A stretch of 64,000 bases of DNA from an uncultured Polaribacter sp. (GTDB lineage: Bacteria; Bacteroidota; Bacteroidia; Flavobacteriales; Flavobacteriaceae). The stretch is taken from NCBI RefSeq assembly GCF_947501385.1, contig NZ_CANMVP010000003.1, forward strand, positions 149,691 through 213,690. The letters run 5' to 3'. The position numbers and the translations under genes are program-made. The first letter of the stretch is position 1, and each line of letters starts with the position of its first letter. The notes beneath the pieces were generated by a model. That model saw only the letters and a list, made by a program, of their open reading frames with translations. It was not told where the DNA came from and searched no databases. Below are positions 26,586 to 34,826 of the stretch, piece after piece.

Positions 26586-27728
26586 ATGATTCAACCCGCA
26601 AAAAGATTAAATACGGTTCAAGAATATTATTTCTCTAAAAAATTAAGAGAGGTAAGAGAATTGATGGCTGAAGGAAAACCAATTATCAATATGGGAATTG
26701 GATCTCCAGATTTACAACCACCGGCAACTGTTTTAGACGCCATTCAAGGAAGTTTGAAGGATGCTACTGCACATAAATACCAATCGTATCAAGGTTTACC
26801 AGAATTAAGAACTGCAATTTCTAACTTTTATAAAAACAAGTTTGCTGTAGCTTCAAATCCAGAAAATGAAGTGTTGCCTTTAATGGGAAGCAAAGAAGGA
26901 ATTATGCACATTTCGATGGCTTTTTTAAATGAAGGTGATAAAGTATTGATTCCGAATCCTGGATATCCAACCTATACATCTGTTAGTAAGTTAGTAGGTG
27001 CAGTGCCACTTTTTTATAATTTAAGTGATGAAAACAATTGGCAGCCAAATTTTGATGAACTAGAAAGTCAAGATTTAACGGAAGTAAAAATCATGTGGGT
27101 CAATTATCCGCACATGCCAACAGGAACCAATGCGACTATAGAAACCTTTGAAAAGTTGGTTGCATTTGGGAAAAAGCATCAAATTTTAATCATTAATGAC
27201 AATCCTTATAGTTTTATATTAAATGACAACCCGATTAGTATTTTACAAGTTGAAGGTGCAAAAGCCATTGCTTTAGAATTGAATTCTTTAAGCAAAACCT
27301 TTAATATGGCAGGTTGGCGAGTGGGTATGGTTTTAGGAAATGAGAGGTATATTAATGAAATATTAAAAGTAAAATCTAATATGGATTCTGGCATGTTTTA
27401 CGGAATTCAAAAAGGTGCAATCGAAGCTTTAAATTTATCTGACAATTGGTTTTTTGAGCAAAATAAAATATACGAAGATCGAAGAAATTTAATTTGGGAA
27501 CTAGCAGATACATTAAATTGTGTTTATGATAGAAATTCAACGGGACTGTTTGTGTGGGCGAAAATTCCTAAAGGAAAAAAATCTACAGCAGTTACAGATG
27601 CAATTTTATATGATAAAGATATTTTTATTACACCAGGAACCGTTTTTGGTTCTCAAGGAGAAGGATACATTCGTTTTTCATTGTGTGTAACCTCAGAAGT
27701 AATAAGAGAGGCGATAAGTAGATTTTAA
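26586..27728 (+). CDS. Class I/II PLP-dependent aminotransferase of the aromatic operon
   Basis: A 380-residue aminotransferase; ATG at 26586 (MIQPAKRLNTVQEYYF) is preferred to the upstream ATG at 26559, which lies in the intergenic repeat. The PLP lysine is in SLSKTFNMAGWRVG, and NYPHMPTGTNAT resembles the cofactor-binding NPxNPTG region. By position between pheA and tyrA it probably transaminates phenylpyruvate and 4-hydroxyphenylpyruvate (or prephenate) to finish Phe and Tyr. Substrate preference cannot be read from the sequence. Confidence 0.88.
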   Translation: MIQPAKRLNTVQEYYFSKKLREVRELMAEGKPIINMGIGSPDLQPPATVLDAIQGSLKDATAHKYQSYQGLPELRTAISNFYKNKFAVASNPENEVLPLMGSKEGIMHISMAFLNEGDKVLIPNPGYPTYTSVSKLVGAVPLFYNLSDENNWQPNFDELESQDLTEVKIMWVNYPHMPTGTNATIETFEKLVAFGKKHQILIINDNPYSFILNDNPISILQVEGAKAIALELNSLSKTFNMAGWRVGMVLGNERYINEILKVKSNMDSGMFYGIQKGAIEALNLSDNWFFEQNKIYEDRRNLIWELADTLNCVYDRNSTGLFVWAKIPKGKKSTAVTDAILYDKDIFITPGTVFGSQGEGYIRFSLCVTSEVIREAISRF

Positions 27729-27733
27729 AAATA

Positions 27734-27847
27734 AATAGCAATGGGTTTCAACCCATTGATGTTAATAGAAATGGGTTTTAACCCGTTGATGTTAATAGCA
27801 ATGGATTTTTACCCATTGATGTTCAATAGCAGGGTTTTTATCCATTG
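27734..27847. repeat. Four tandem 30-base palindromic units between aminotransferase and tyrA
   Basis: Units start at 27734, 27764, 27794 and 27825. The consensus core is CAATGGGTTT-AACCCATTG, with AATAG before and ATGTT after. The first three are exactly 30 bases long; the fourth is shorter and decayed. Each unit folds into its own hairpin. They fill the 131-base gap within the operon. Confidence 0.85.
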
Positions 27848-27859
27848 AAAATAAATTAA

Positions 27860-28711
27860 ATGAAAAATATATTTATAATTGGAGTTGGTTTAATTGGCGG
27901 AAGCATGTCTTTAGATATTCAAGAACAATATCCAAAAGCAATTATTTACGGGATAGATACAAATAAAGCCAATTTAGAAGAAGCTTTAGCATTAGGTATT
28001 ATTCATAAAAAAGCAACTTTTACAGATTTAGACAAAGCAGCAATTGTAATTATTTCTATTCCTGTAGATGCGCAGTTAAAGGTAATTCCTGAAGTTTTAG
28101 AGCATATCAATGACAATTGTTTGGTTATAGATGCAGGTTCTACAAAAGAACAGATTTGTAAAGTATTAGAAAATCATCCGAAAAGGAGGAATTTTTTAGC
28201 AGCACACCCTATTGCCGGAACTGAGTTTTCAGGACCAAAAGCAGCTTTAAAAGGTTTGTATAAAAACAAAACAAACATTATTTGTGAAGTAGAAAAAACA
28301 GCGTTTAAATTACAGGAAAAAGCATTAGAGATTTTCGCAAAATTAGGAATGCGAATTCGTTATATGGATGCAAAATCGCATGACAAACATATTGCTTATG
28401 TATCGCATCTGTCGCACATCAGCGCATTTATGTTGGGAAAAACGGTCTTAGAAAAAGAAAAAAACGAACGTGATATTTTCGATATGGCAGGTTCAGGTTT
28501 TGCATCTACAGTGCGTTTGGCAAAAAGTTCGCCAGCAATGTGGACACCCATTTTTGAGCAAAATAAAGAAAATGTTATTGAAACATTAGAAGAATACATC
28601 AACAATTTACAACATTTTAAAAAGTTGATGGAACAAGATAATTTCTCTGAAATTTTTAACGAAATGGAGAACACAAATTATATAAAACAAATTTTAAACG
28701 GCATAAATTAA
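27860..28711 (+). CDS. tyrA: Prephenate dehydrogenase
   Basis: A 283-residue NAD(P)-dependent enzyme converting prephenate to 4-hydroxyphenylpyruvate for tyrosine. The nucleotide fold is GVGLIGGS at the N-terminus; the active-site region has HPIAGTEFSGPKAA and HDKHIAYVSHLSHISAF. No chorismate mutase or ACT domain is attached. It is followed by the DAHP synthase fusion after 19 bases. Confidence 0.95.
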   Translation: MKNIFIIGVGLIGGSMSLDIQEQYPKAIIYGIDTNKANLEEALALGIIHKKATFTDLDKAAIVIISIPVDAQLKVIPEVLEHINDNCLVIDAGSTKEQICKVLENHPKRRNFLAAHPIAGTEFSGPKAALKGLYKNKTNIICEVEKTAFKLQEKALEIFAKLGMRIRYMDAKSHDKHIAYVSHLSHISAFMLGKTVLEKEKNERDIFDMAGSGFASTVRLAKSSPAMWTPIFEQNKENVIETLEEYINNLQHFKKLMEQDNFSEIFNEMENTNYIKQILNGIN

Positions 28712-28730
28712 AAGCCAAAACAATAGAAAG

Positions 28731-29813
28731 ATGAAGAATACAAAAGAATTAAGAACTTGGTTGGATGACATGAAATTAGAGCATCCACTAGTAATAGCAG
28801 GGCCTTGTAGTGCAGAAACCGAAGAACAGGTTTTAAAAATTGCACACGAATTAAAAGATTCTGATGTAAATTATTTTAGGGCAGGAATTTGGAAACCAAG
28901 AACAAGACCAGGAATGTTTGAAGGTGTTGGAGAAATTGGATTAAGATGGCTAAAAAAAGTAAAAGAAGAAACAGGCATGAAAACCTGTACAGAAGTGGCA
29001 AATGCTGCTCACGTAAAATTAGCAATCGAAAATGATGTAGACTTATTATGGATTGGTGCGCGTTCTACAGTTTCACCTTTTATTATGCAAGAAATTGCAG
29101 ATGCGTTGCAAGGAACCGATAAAATTGTGTTGGTAAAAAATCCGGTAAATCCAGATTTGGCTTTGTGGTTAGGTGGTATTGAAAGATTATACACCGCAGG
29201 AATTAAAAATTTAGGTGCAATTCATAGAGGATTTTCTACCTATGAAAAAACAAAGTACAGAAACATTCCGGAATGGCAATTGGCCATTGAATTTCAAAAT
29301 AGATTTCCAGACTTACCTTTAATTTGCGATCCTTCTCACATTACAGGAAATAGAGAAATGATTTTTGATGTATCTCAAACCGCTTTAGACTTAAATTTTG
29401 ATGGTTTAATGATAGAAACTCATTTCGATCCAGAAAATGCTTGGAGTGATGCTGCACAGCAAGTTACACCTACAAATTTGAAGCAAATTATGGAAGATTT
29501 AAAGATTAGAAAAGAAACAGAAACCGATTCAGATTACAGAGATTCTTTAAATAATTTACGTGCTCAAATTAATGTTGCAGATGATCAATTAATCGAATTA
29601 TTAGGGAAAAGAATGAAAGTTTCTGATCAAATCGGAGCTTTAAAGAAAGAGAAAAACGTTGCGGTTTTACAATCAAAACGTTGGAACGAAATTCTTGGAA
29701 ACATGATTTTAGAGGGTGAAAATAAAGGTCTAAGTGAAGAGTTTGTTTTAAAAATGTTTAAAGCAATTCATCAAGAATCTATCAATCATCAAGAAAAAAT
29801 TATTAAAGGATAA
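28731..29813 (+). CDS. Bifunctional DAHP synthase (type I beta) / chorismate mutase (AroQ)
   Basis: A 360-residue fusion covering the first step of the shikimate pathway and the branch step to prephenate. The N-terminal ~265 residues are a DAHP synthase (VIAGPCSAE, FRAGIWKPRTRPGMFEG, ICDPSHITGNRE). The last ~90 residues are an AroQ helix bundle (NLRAQINVADDQLIELLGKRMKVSDQIGALKKEKNVAV). In relatives with this order the mutase domain also mediates feedback inhibition by prephenate. With pheA and tyrA, one transcript therefore encodes pathway entry, the branch point and both end branches. Confidence 0.94.
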   Translation: MKNTKELRTWLDDMKLEHPLVIAGPCSAETEEQVLKIAHELKDSDVNYFRAGIWKPRTRPGMFEGVGEIGLRWLKKVKEETGMKTCTEVANAAHVKLAIENDVDLLWIGARSTVSPFIMQEIADALQGTDKIVLVKNPVNPDLALWLGGIERLYTAGIKNLGAIHRGFSTYEKTKYRNIPEWQLAIEFQNRFPDLPLICDPSHITGNREMIFDVSQTALDLNFDGLMIETHFDPENAWSDAAQQVTPTNLKQIMEDLKIRKETETDSDYRDSLNNLRAQINVADDQLIELLGKRMKVSDQIGALKKEKNVAVLQSKRWNEILGNMILEGENKGLSEEFVLKMFKAIHQESINHQEKIIKG

Positions 29814-29867
29814 TTTTTGAGCGTTCCTTTATTCTGAAGAAAAATCAGCATAAAGTCAGGCTTTCGT

Positions 29868-29908
29868 TACTCGCTTTTTTTGAGAAAAACAAAAAAGAGC
29901 TCAAACAG
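29868..29908. repeat. Dispersed repeat, copy 1 (ACTCGCTTTTTTT ... AAAAAAGAGCTCAAACA)
   Basis: About 41 bases nearly identical to 42529-42572. The T-run and A-run can pair, giving a terminator-like hairpin. Both copies lie within 60 bases of the end of a gene (the DAHP synthase fusion here, rnhB there). Confidence 0.7.
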
Positions 29909-29980
29909 GCCACTCAATCCTTAACGCATAGCGCAAACCTAAAAGAGAAAGTTATTAAAAATTACTTTTAGAATTTTTGC

Positions 29981-30016
29981 AAACCTCAAAGGTTTTTAAA
30001 CCTTTTGAGGTTTTTT
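29981..30016. terminator. Terminator-like palindrome after the aromatic operon
   Basis: AAACCTCAAAGGTTT and AAACCTTTTGAGGTTT with a T-tract. It is the first strong hairpin-plus-T after the operon, 170 bases beyond the last stop, and also belongs to the AGGTTT/AAACCT palindrome family. Confidence 0.6.
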
Positions 30017-30367
30017 GTGCGTTCGAAATTCCAACCCCTAAAGGGTTTCAAACCCTTTAGGAGTTATTATCATCAAACCATTAAAACCTGTGAATTTAAG
30101 TCAATTTCTACATCAACGCTGTATTTTCTATCTGCCTATGTCGTAAAATAAAAATGGCTCATTTTACTGCAATTTTTCATAAATCAATATTAATTCTGCA
30201 TCTTTTTTTACTGGTTACCATGCAGAAAAAAGAGGTCAGCCTTTTTGTTATATCTTTTATTCAATGCTGAATTATTTTTACAATTATTCACACTCTTCAT
30301 GTTTTTAAAACCCGAAAGGTCTTTTAATCAATAGCAAACACACTTTTTTCCCATTCAGTTTACAGCT

Positions 30368-30396
30368 AAAAAAACCGCCAATTGGCGGTTTTTTTT
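30368..30396 (-). terminator. Terminator of the secreted hypothetical gene
   Basis: Perfect CCGCCAATTGGCGG palindrome flanked by A- and T-tracts, 14 bases beyond the stop of the minus-strand gene at 30410. Confidence 0.85.
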
Positions 30397-30409
30397 ATAT
30401 AACTTTTTA

Positions 30410-31057
30410 TTATTTAGTGTAAGGAATTCTTCGAGAGACTTTTCTCATTAAAACATTAATTAAATCTTGTGCATCAGAACCGAGCGTTCCTTTTACTTTT
30501 TTAAGATAATTAACTACCAATTCATCATCTGTAGTACTCATAAAATCCATATTCATGGTTGCACTATTTGTAGCAAATAATCCTCCAGTTAGAACAGCTA
30601 ATCCAATTGCAGCTCCATTTGACATTGGTTTTGAAGTTTCATATGAGCCAGTAATTATCACTTCTACTCCTAAAATCTCACCTAATTCACTTGGCAAATA
30701 TTCATCATATGAATGCACATCAATACCTTTCTTTAGAAGTAATGCATTAGTTCTTTTAGGATTTTGCACATCAACTAGTAAAGTACCTCTTTTCTTTCTT
30801 GTTAGAAACCAAGAATACATTGCTTTTTGAATATCTAATGATTCATTTTTGCCCATTTCAATTATTTGTTCAGAAGTAAAATCTTTTAATTGTTTAGGTC
30901 TTAATTTTACTTGAACATTTAAAGGTAAAATAGCGATTGTTTTAGTATTGGCAACATAGGTTTTGGCATCTGGATGCACATATAGTTTTGTTTGTGCATT
31001 TGTTACTGTGATAAAAATTACGAAAGCCAATAAAGTAATTATTTTTTTCATTTTCAT
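30410..31057 (-). CDS. Secreted protein of unknown function
   Basis: A 215-residue protein with a Sec signal (MKMKKIITLLAFVIFITVTNAQ; a second Met two codons on is an equally good start). The mature part begins with KTIAILPLNVQVKLRPKQL, a strand-rich opening like that of CsgG/TolB-N-type periplasmic proteins, contains EILGVEVIITGSYETSKP, and has a glycine-rich hydrophobic stretch (GAAIGLAVLTGGLFA, ~150-165). I do not recognise the family. It stands alone with its own terminator. Confidence 0.75.
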   Translation of the reverse strand: MKMKKIITLLAFVIFITVTNAQTKLYVHPDAKTYVANTKTIAILPLNVQVKLRPKQLKDFTSEQIIEMGKNESLDIQKAMYSWFLTRKKRGTLLVDVQNPKRTNALLLKKGIDVHSYDEYLPSELGEILGVEVIITGSYETSKPMSNGAAIGLAVLTGGLFATNSATMNMDFMSTTDDELVVNYLKKVKGTLGSDAQDLINVLMRKVSRRIPYTK

Positions 31058-31178
31058 TTTTTTAAATTCAAAACGAATATAGTTTTATTTTTAAGAAACC
31101 TTATAAATGAGATAGGATATTTTTCGATATAAATGAATTATTTTTTTCATTTAAATAATTAATAGCATCTTTGTAGTA

Positions 31179-32135
31179 ATGACTGGAACCGTATACAAAT
31201 CTACAGGAAGTTGGTATCACGTAAAATCTGACCAAGGAGCATTTTACAAGTGTAGAATAAAAGGAAAATTTAGAATAAAAGATATCAAAAGCACCAATCC
31301 AATTGCTGTTGGAGATAAAGTTGTGTTCGATTTAGAAAAAAAAGGAGATGAAGAAGTAGGCGTTATTAAAACTATTTTAGATAGAGATAATTTTATAGTA
31401 CGTAAATCTGTAAACTTATCGAAGCAAACGCACATAATTGCCTCTAATATAAATCAAGTTTTTTTATTGATTACCATCAATAATCCACCAACATTTGCTA
31501 CGTTTATAGATCGTTTTTTGGTCTCTGCAAGAGCTTATAGAATAGATGTTATACTTGTTTTTAATAAAATAGATGCTTACGAAATTGAAGAAAGGGCAGA
31601 AATTTTATACCTAAAAGATATTTATGAAGCAATTGGATATAGATGTGTAGAAGTCTCTGCAACCCAACATAAAAATGTAGCTGAAATTAAAGACCTAATG
31701 CTAGGCAAAACGTCTATGTTTGTTGGGCATTCAGGGGTTGGTAAAACAACTTTGGTAAATGCAATTGAACCTACTTTAGATTTAAAAACGAAAGAAATTT
31801 CTGACCAACACAATCAAGGAAAACATACAACTACGTTTGCAGAAATGTTCGATTTAAGTTTCGATGCAAGAATTATAGACACACCAGGAATTAAAGGTTT
31901 TGGCGTTGTAGACATTGATAAATACGAATTGGGAGATTATTTTCCAGAGTTCTTTAAGTTGAAACATGATTGTAAATTCAATAATTGCATTCATATAAAA
32001 GAGCCACATTGTGCTGTAAAAGAGGCATTAGAAAAAGAAGAAGTTTCTTGGTCTCGTTACAAAAGTTACCTTCAAATTATAGAAGGAGCACAAGAGAAAG
32101 AACACTTTAGAACAGATGTTTGGGAAGAAGAATAG
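31179..32135 (+). CDS. rsgA: Ribosome small subunit-dependent GTPase A
   Basis: A 318-residue circularly permuted GTPase for 30S maturation. An N-terminal OB fold (about 1-75) is followed by G4 NKID before G1 GHSGVGKTT, and G3 DTPGIKG comes last, the expected permuted order. The C-terminal zinc motif uses CKFNNCIHIKEPHC. Monocistronic or followed by dtd after 152 bases that hold CCCC/GGGG palindromes. Confidence 0.96.
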   Translation: MTGTVYKSTGSWYHVKSDQGAFYKCRIKGKFRIKDIKSTNPIAVGDKVVFDLEKKGDEEVGVIKTILDRDNFIVRKSVNLSKQTHIIASNINQVFLLITINNPPTFATFIDRFLVSARAYRIDVILVFNKIDAYEIEERAEILYLKDIYEAIGYRCVEVSATQHKNVAEIKDLMLGKTSMFVGHSGVGKTTLVNAIEPTLDLKTKEISDQHNQGKHTTTFAEMFDLSFDARIIDTPGIKGFGVVDIDKYELGDYFPEFFKLKHDCKFNNCIHIKEPHCAVKEALEKEEVSWSRYKSYLQIIEGAQEKEHFRTDVWEEE

Positions 32136-32156
32136 CGCCCCTTTGTCTTTCAGACG

Positions 32157-32287
32157 TTTCCCCGAAGGGGAAAAACTAAAAATAAGAAAAGTGGCTAAGA
32201 ATAGTAAAAAGATCATATCAAATAGGTGAATACTAAAAGTATTTAAAATTTTTAAAAATAAAAGTCCCCTTTGGGGATTTAGGGGTT
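32157..32287. repeat. Intergenic C/G-block palindromes between rsgA and dtd
   Basis: TTTCCCCGAAGGGGAAA at 32158-32174 is a clean hairpin. AAGTCCCCTTTGGGGATTT at 32261-32279 is another and ends 9 bases before the dtd ATG. In this AT-rich genome such GC blocks stand out and look like members of dispersed repeat families. Confidence 0.6.
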
Positions 32288-32740
32288 ATGAAAATTGTTA
32301 TTCAAAGAGTTTTAAAAGCAAGTGTAAGTATTGATAATAAAAAAGTAGCTGCAATAAAAAATGGTCTGCTCATTTTATTAGGTATTGTTGACGAAGATGC
32401 TCAAGAAGATATCAATTGGTTGGTTAGAAAAATTGCGAATCTGCGCATTTTTAATGATGCAAATAAAGTGATGAACAAATCGCTCTTAGAGGTTGATGGA
32501 GAAGTACTTGTAGTGAGTCAGTTTACGCTGCAAGCTTCAACAAAAAAAGGAAATAGACCTAGCTATTTAAAAGCTTCAAAACCAGAAATTGCCATTCCTT
32601 TGTATGATAGTTTTGTTGTATCCTTAGAAAAAGAAATCGGCAAAAAAGTACAGACTGGTCAATTTGGTGCAGCTATGAAAGTAGCATTACTAAATGATGG
32701 TCCTGTAACAATTATTATAGATTCAAAAAATAAAGAGTAG
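32288..32740 (+). CDS. dtd: D-aminoacyl-tRNA deacylase
   Basis: A 150-residue enzyme that removes D-amino acids from tRNA. The diagnostic motifs are SQFTLQA (Ser-Gln cross-subunit motif) and NDGPVTI (the cis Gly-Pro motif). The start MKIVIQRV is typical and length is standard. Confidence 0.96.
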   Translation: MKIVIQRVLKASVSIDNKKVAAIKNGLLILLGIVDEDAQEDINWLVRKIANLRIFNDANKVMNKSLLEVDGEVLVVSQFTLQASTKKGNRPSYLKASKPEIAIPLYDSFVVSLEKEIGKKVQTGQFGAAMKVALLNDGPVTIIIDSKNKE

Positions 32741-32786
32741 CTTATTACGTTTTAACGATATCTAAAAAAGATGAATTTTATTTCCC

Positions 32787-32813
32787 TTGGAAAATAAAAG
32801 AATTGTATCTTTG
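32787..32813 (+). promoter_or_regulatory. Promoter of the YceI-like gene
   Basis: TTG at 32787-32789, a 16-base spacer and TATCTTTG at 32806-32813. The predicted RNA start lies after the ATG at 32803, which supports the later start at 32854. Confidence 0.65.
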
Positions 32814-32853
32814 CCATGGAAAACAATTCCAAAACCAATTAATCCAGAATCAT

Positions 32854-33483
32854 ATGAAAAAAGTATTTTTAACATTAGCAGTTGTAGCATCAGTTTTAAC
32901 TGCTTGTAAAGGTGAGAAAAAAGAAAAGGTAGAAGTTAAAGAAGAAGTAATCATAGAAAAAGTAGCAGATTTAAACAATGTAGATGTTACGAGTTCTGTA
33001 ATTACTTGGAAAGGTACAAAGCCAACAGGAGCACATAATGGAACAATTATGTTAAGTGAAGGTTCTTTAGTTTTAGAAGATGGTAATTTAGAAGGAGGAG
33101 AATTTGTAGTCGACATGTCTTCTATAAAAAATGAAGATTTAGATGCAAAAGGCGGTGCGAAACTAGTAGGTCATTTAACGTCACCAGACTTTTTTGATGT
33201 TGCGAAATATCCAATGTCTAAATTTGTCATTACAAGTGTTGAAGAAAAAGAAGACAAACTTCACGTAACCGGAAATTTAACATTAAAAGATGTTACTAAA
33301 AGTATTACAATTCCTGCAATGTTAATGACAGAAGGAGATGTTACTACTTTTAAAAGTGAAACATTTACAATTGATAGAGCAGATTTTAATGTAAAATATG
33401 GGTCAAAAAAATTCTTTGACAATTTAAAAGATAAATTTATCGATGATTTGATGGAGTTATCATTTACCGTAAAAACAAAATAA
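32854..33483 (+). CDS. YceI-like family lipoprotein
   Basis: A 209-residue lipoprotein. MKKVFLTLAVVASVLTAC gives a lipobox Cys at residue 18, so the start is placed here and not at 32803. The mature part is a lipocalin-like YceI barrel (VITWKGTKPTGAHNGTIML, LVGHLTSPDFFDVAKYPMSKFVITS, FTIDRADFNVKYGS). Family members bind polyisoprenoids or other lipids in the periplasm; the ligand here is unknown. A terminator follows. Confidence 0.9.
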   Translation: MKKVFLTLAVVASVLTACKGEKKEKVEVKEEVIIEKVADLNNVDVTSSVITWKGTKPTGAHNGTIMLSEGSLVLEDGNLEGGEFVVDMSSIKNEDLDAKGGAKLVGHLTSPDFFDVAKYPMSKFVITSVEEKEDKLHVTGNLTLKDVTKSITIPAMLMTEGDVTTFKSETFTIDRADFNVKYGSKKFFDNLKDKFIDDLMELSFTVKTK

Positions 33484-33510
33484 GTAGTATTTAAAATACT
33501 TCATTTTAGT

Positions 33511-33546
33511 AAAAAGATCCAAAATTTTATTTTTGGATCTTTTTTT
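33511..33546 (+). terminator. Terminator of the YceI-like gene
   Basis: AAAAAGATCCAAAA, short loop, TTTTGGATCTTTTTTT, 28 bases after the stop. Confidence 0.85.
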
Positions 33547-33587
33547 ATTTAAAATTTCTGCAAAATAAAATATTATAATATTAATTC

Positions 33588-34214
33588 CTAAGAAGGAAAC
33601 CCAAGCATACTTCCCATACCAACAGTAAACAGCCAGCAACCATAAATACTGTGTTCAATTGCAACTAAAAGTGTAGATTTTGTTTTTCTGTACGTAAGTG
33701 CAAATAAAATTCCACCAATAAAAGTAAGTAATAGTACCAAAGCGTTTTTGAAAAAAATATGAGCTAAAGAAAATAGCAAAGCATTTATTAAAATAAACAA
33801 AATATCATTTTTAAATAGCTTTTTATAACGTTGAAAGAAGAACGTTCTATAAATAAGTTCTTGAGGATACACAGAAAAAAAGGAGTAGAAAAATAAAATT
33901 AAAATCCATATTTTTGGTTTGTTAAGAACTATTGCAAAAAGACTCTCTTTATTTGTAAACCAGACAAAAGCTGAAGTTACAATTGCGATAATTAATAAGT
34001 TGATGAGAATTCTTTTCCAAAAAAGTCTCCATTTAAGATGCTTTCCAATTTTGAACCTGTTTTTTTCAACTCTTACTAAAACAAAAAGAATATATCCAAA
34101 ACCTAAGATTCCTATTACTAGTTTTATCACCAATGAATACTCAAAAAGATAGCTCAAAGGAATCAAGATAAAGATGATCATTAATTCAGTAATTTTATAA
34201 TTTTTAGATCGCAT
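33588..34214 (-). CDS. CPBP-family intramembrane protease-like protein
   Basis: A protein of about 208 residues with some six membrane segments. ATG at 34214 is preferred, since the longer frame to 34283 would run into the upstream regulator gene. Motifs of the CPBP/Rce1 family are recognisable: PQELIYRTFFFQRY (motif 1), FSLAHIFFKN (motif 2) and EHSIYGCWLF (motif 3). Motif 1 reads Gln-Glu instead of Glu-Glu, so the activating glutamate may be missing. It lies 4 bases after the Lrp-type gene, in the same direction. Confidence 0.75.
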   Translation of the reverse strand: MRSKNYKITELMIIFILIPLSYLFEYSLVIKLVIGILGFGYILFVLVRVEKNRFKIGKHLKWRLFWKRILINLLIIAIVTSAFVWFTNKESLFAIVLNKPKIWILILFFYSFFSVYPQELIYRTFFFQRYKKLFKNDILFILINALLFSLAHIFFKNALVLLLTFIGGILFALTYRKTKSTLLVAIEHSIYGCWLFTVGMGSMLGFPS

Positions 34215-34218
34215 ATTG

Positions 34219-34674
34219 TCAAACTCTAATTGCAGTAGTATTTTTAACTTGTTCAATGGCAAAAGTACTGTGTGTACTACCAATGTACTTTATAGCAGTT
34301 AGTTTAGTGACCATAAAACTTCTATATTCTTCCATATCTTTTACATATATTTTTAAAATATAGTCATAGTCACCACTTACATGAAAACATTCAGAAACTT
34401 CCTCTAATTTTAAGATTTCACGTTCAAAAGTAGTTACATATTCTTTAGAATGCTGAATTAATTTCACATGACAAAAAACTAAAAACGATTTTTCTATTTT
34501 ATTCTTATTGATGATGGCCACATACTTTTCAATCACTTTTTGATGTTCTAACTTTTTAATACGCTCATACACTGCTGTTACAGACAAATTAAGTTGAAGG
34601 CTCAATTGCTTTGTAGTTTGTTTGCTATCTCTTTGTAATAAATTAATGAGTTTTTTATCTGTGGAATCTAACAT
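34219..34674 (-). CDS. Lrp/AsnC-family transcriptional regulator
   Basis: A 151-residue regulator with an N-terminal winged helix-turn-helix (KQTTKQLSLQLNLSVTAVYERIKKL, ~18-45) and a C-terminal RAM/AsnC ligand-binding domain (HVSGDYDYILKIYVKDMEEY). By family it senses an amino acid. It is divergent from the PLP-dependent lyase at 34827 with about 150 bases of shared AT-rich upstream DNA, the usual arrangement for a regulator and its target. Confidence 0.93.
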   Translation of the reverse strand: MLDSTDKKLINLLQRDSKQTTKQLSLQLNLSVTAVYERIKKLEHQKVIEKYVAIINKNKIEKSFLVFCHVKLIQHSKEYVTTFEREILKLEEVSECFHVSGDYDYILKIYVKDMEEYRSFMVTKLTAIKYIGSTHSTFAIEQVKNTTAIRV

Positions 34675-34826
34675 ATAAATTTTCTATAAATTGGAGTTTA
34701 AAGAAGGTGTTTTAGTTTTTAAAACTAATAATCAAATCAAATTTAGAAAAATAATCTATATTTTAAATAATATATTGATTTTATTTCTAATTAGTAGTCT
34801 CTTTGTATATCTAAAAAGCTACTATC

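Larger units (their letters stand above)
29814..30409. other. 596-base intergenic region rich in palindromes
   Basis: There is no convincing gene here. It holds the dispersed repeat at 29868, a terminator-like AACCTCAAAGGTTT palindrome at 29981-30016, a perfect CCTAAAGGGTTT/AAACCCTTTAGG palindrome near 30034-30058, a partial AACCCGAAAGGT unit near 30308, and the terminator at 30368. The stretch 30120-30300 is AT-rich and featureless. Confidence 0.6.

Noticed and set aside
27734..27847. CRISPR-like array
   Set aside because: The 30-base units abut with no unique spacers, are palindromic, and no cas gene is near. It is a tandem hairpin repeat.
34215..34283. N-terminal extension of the CPBP gene
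   Set aside because: It would lie within the coding region of the upstream regulator; ATG 34214 gives the expected first helix.
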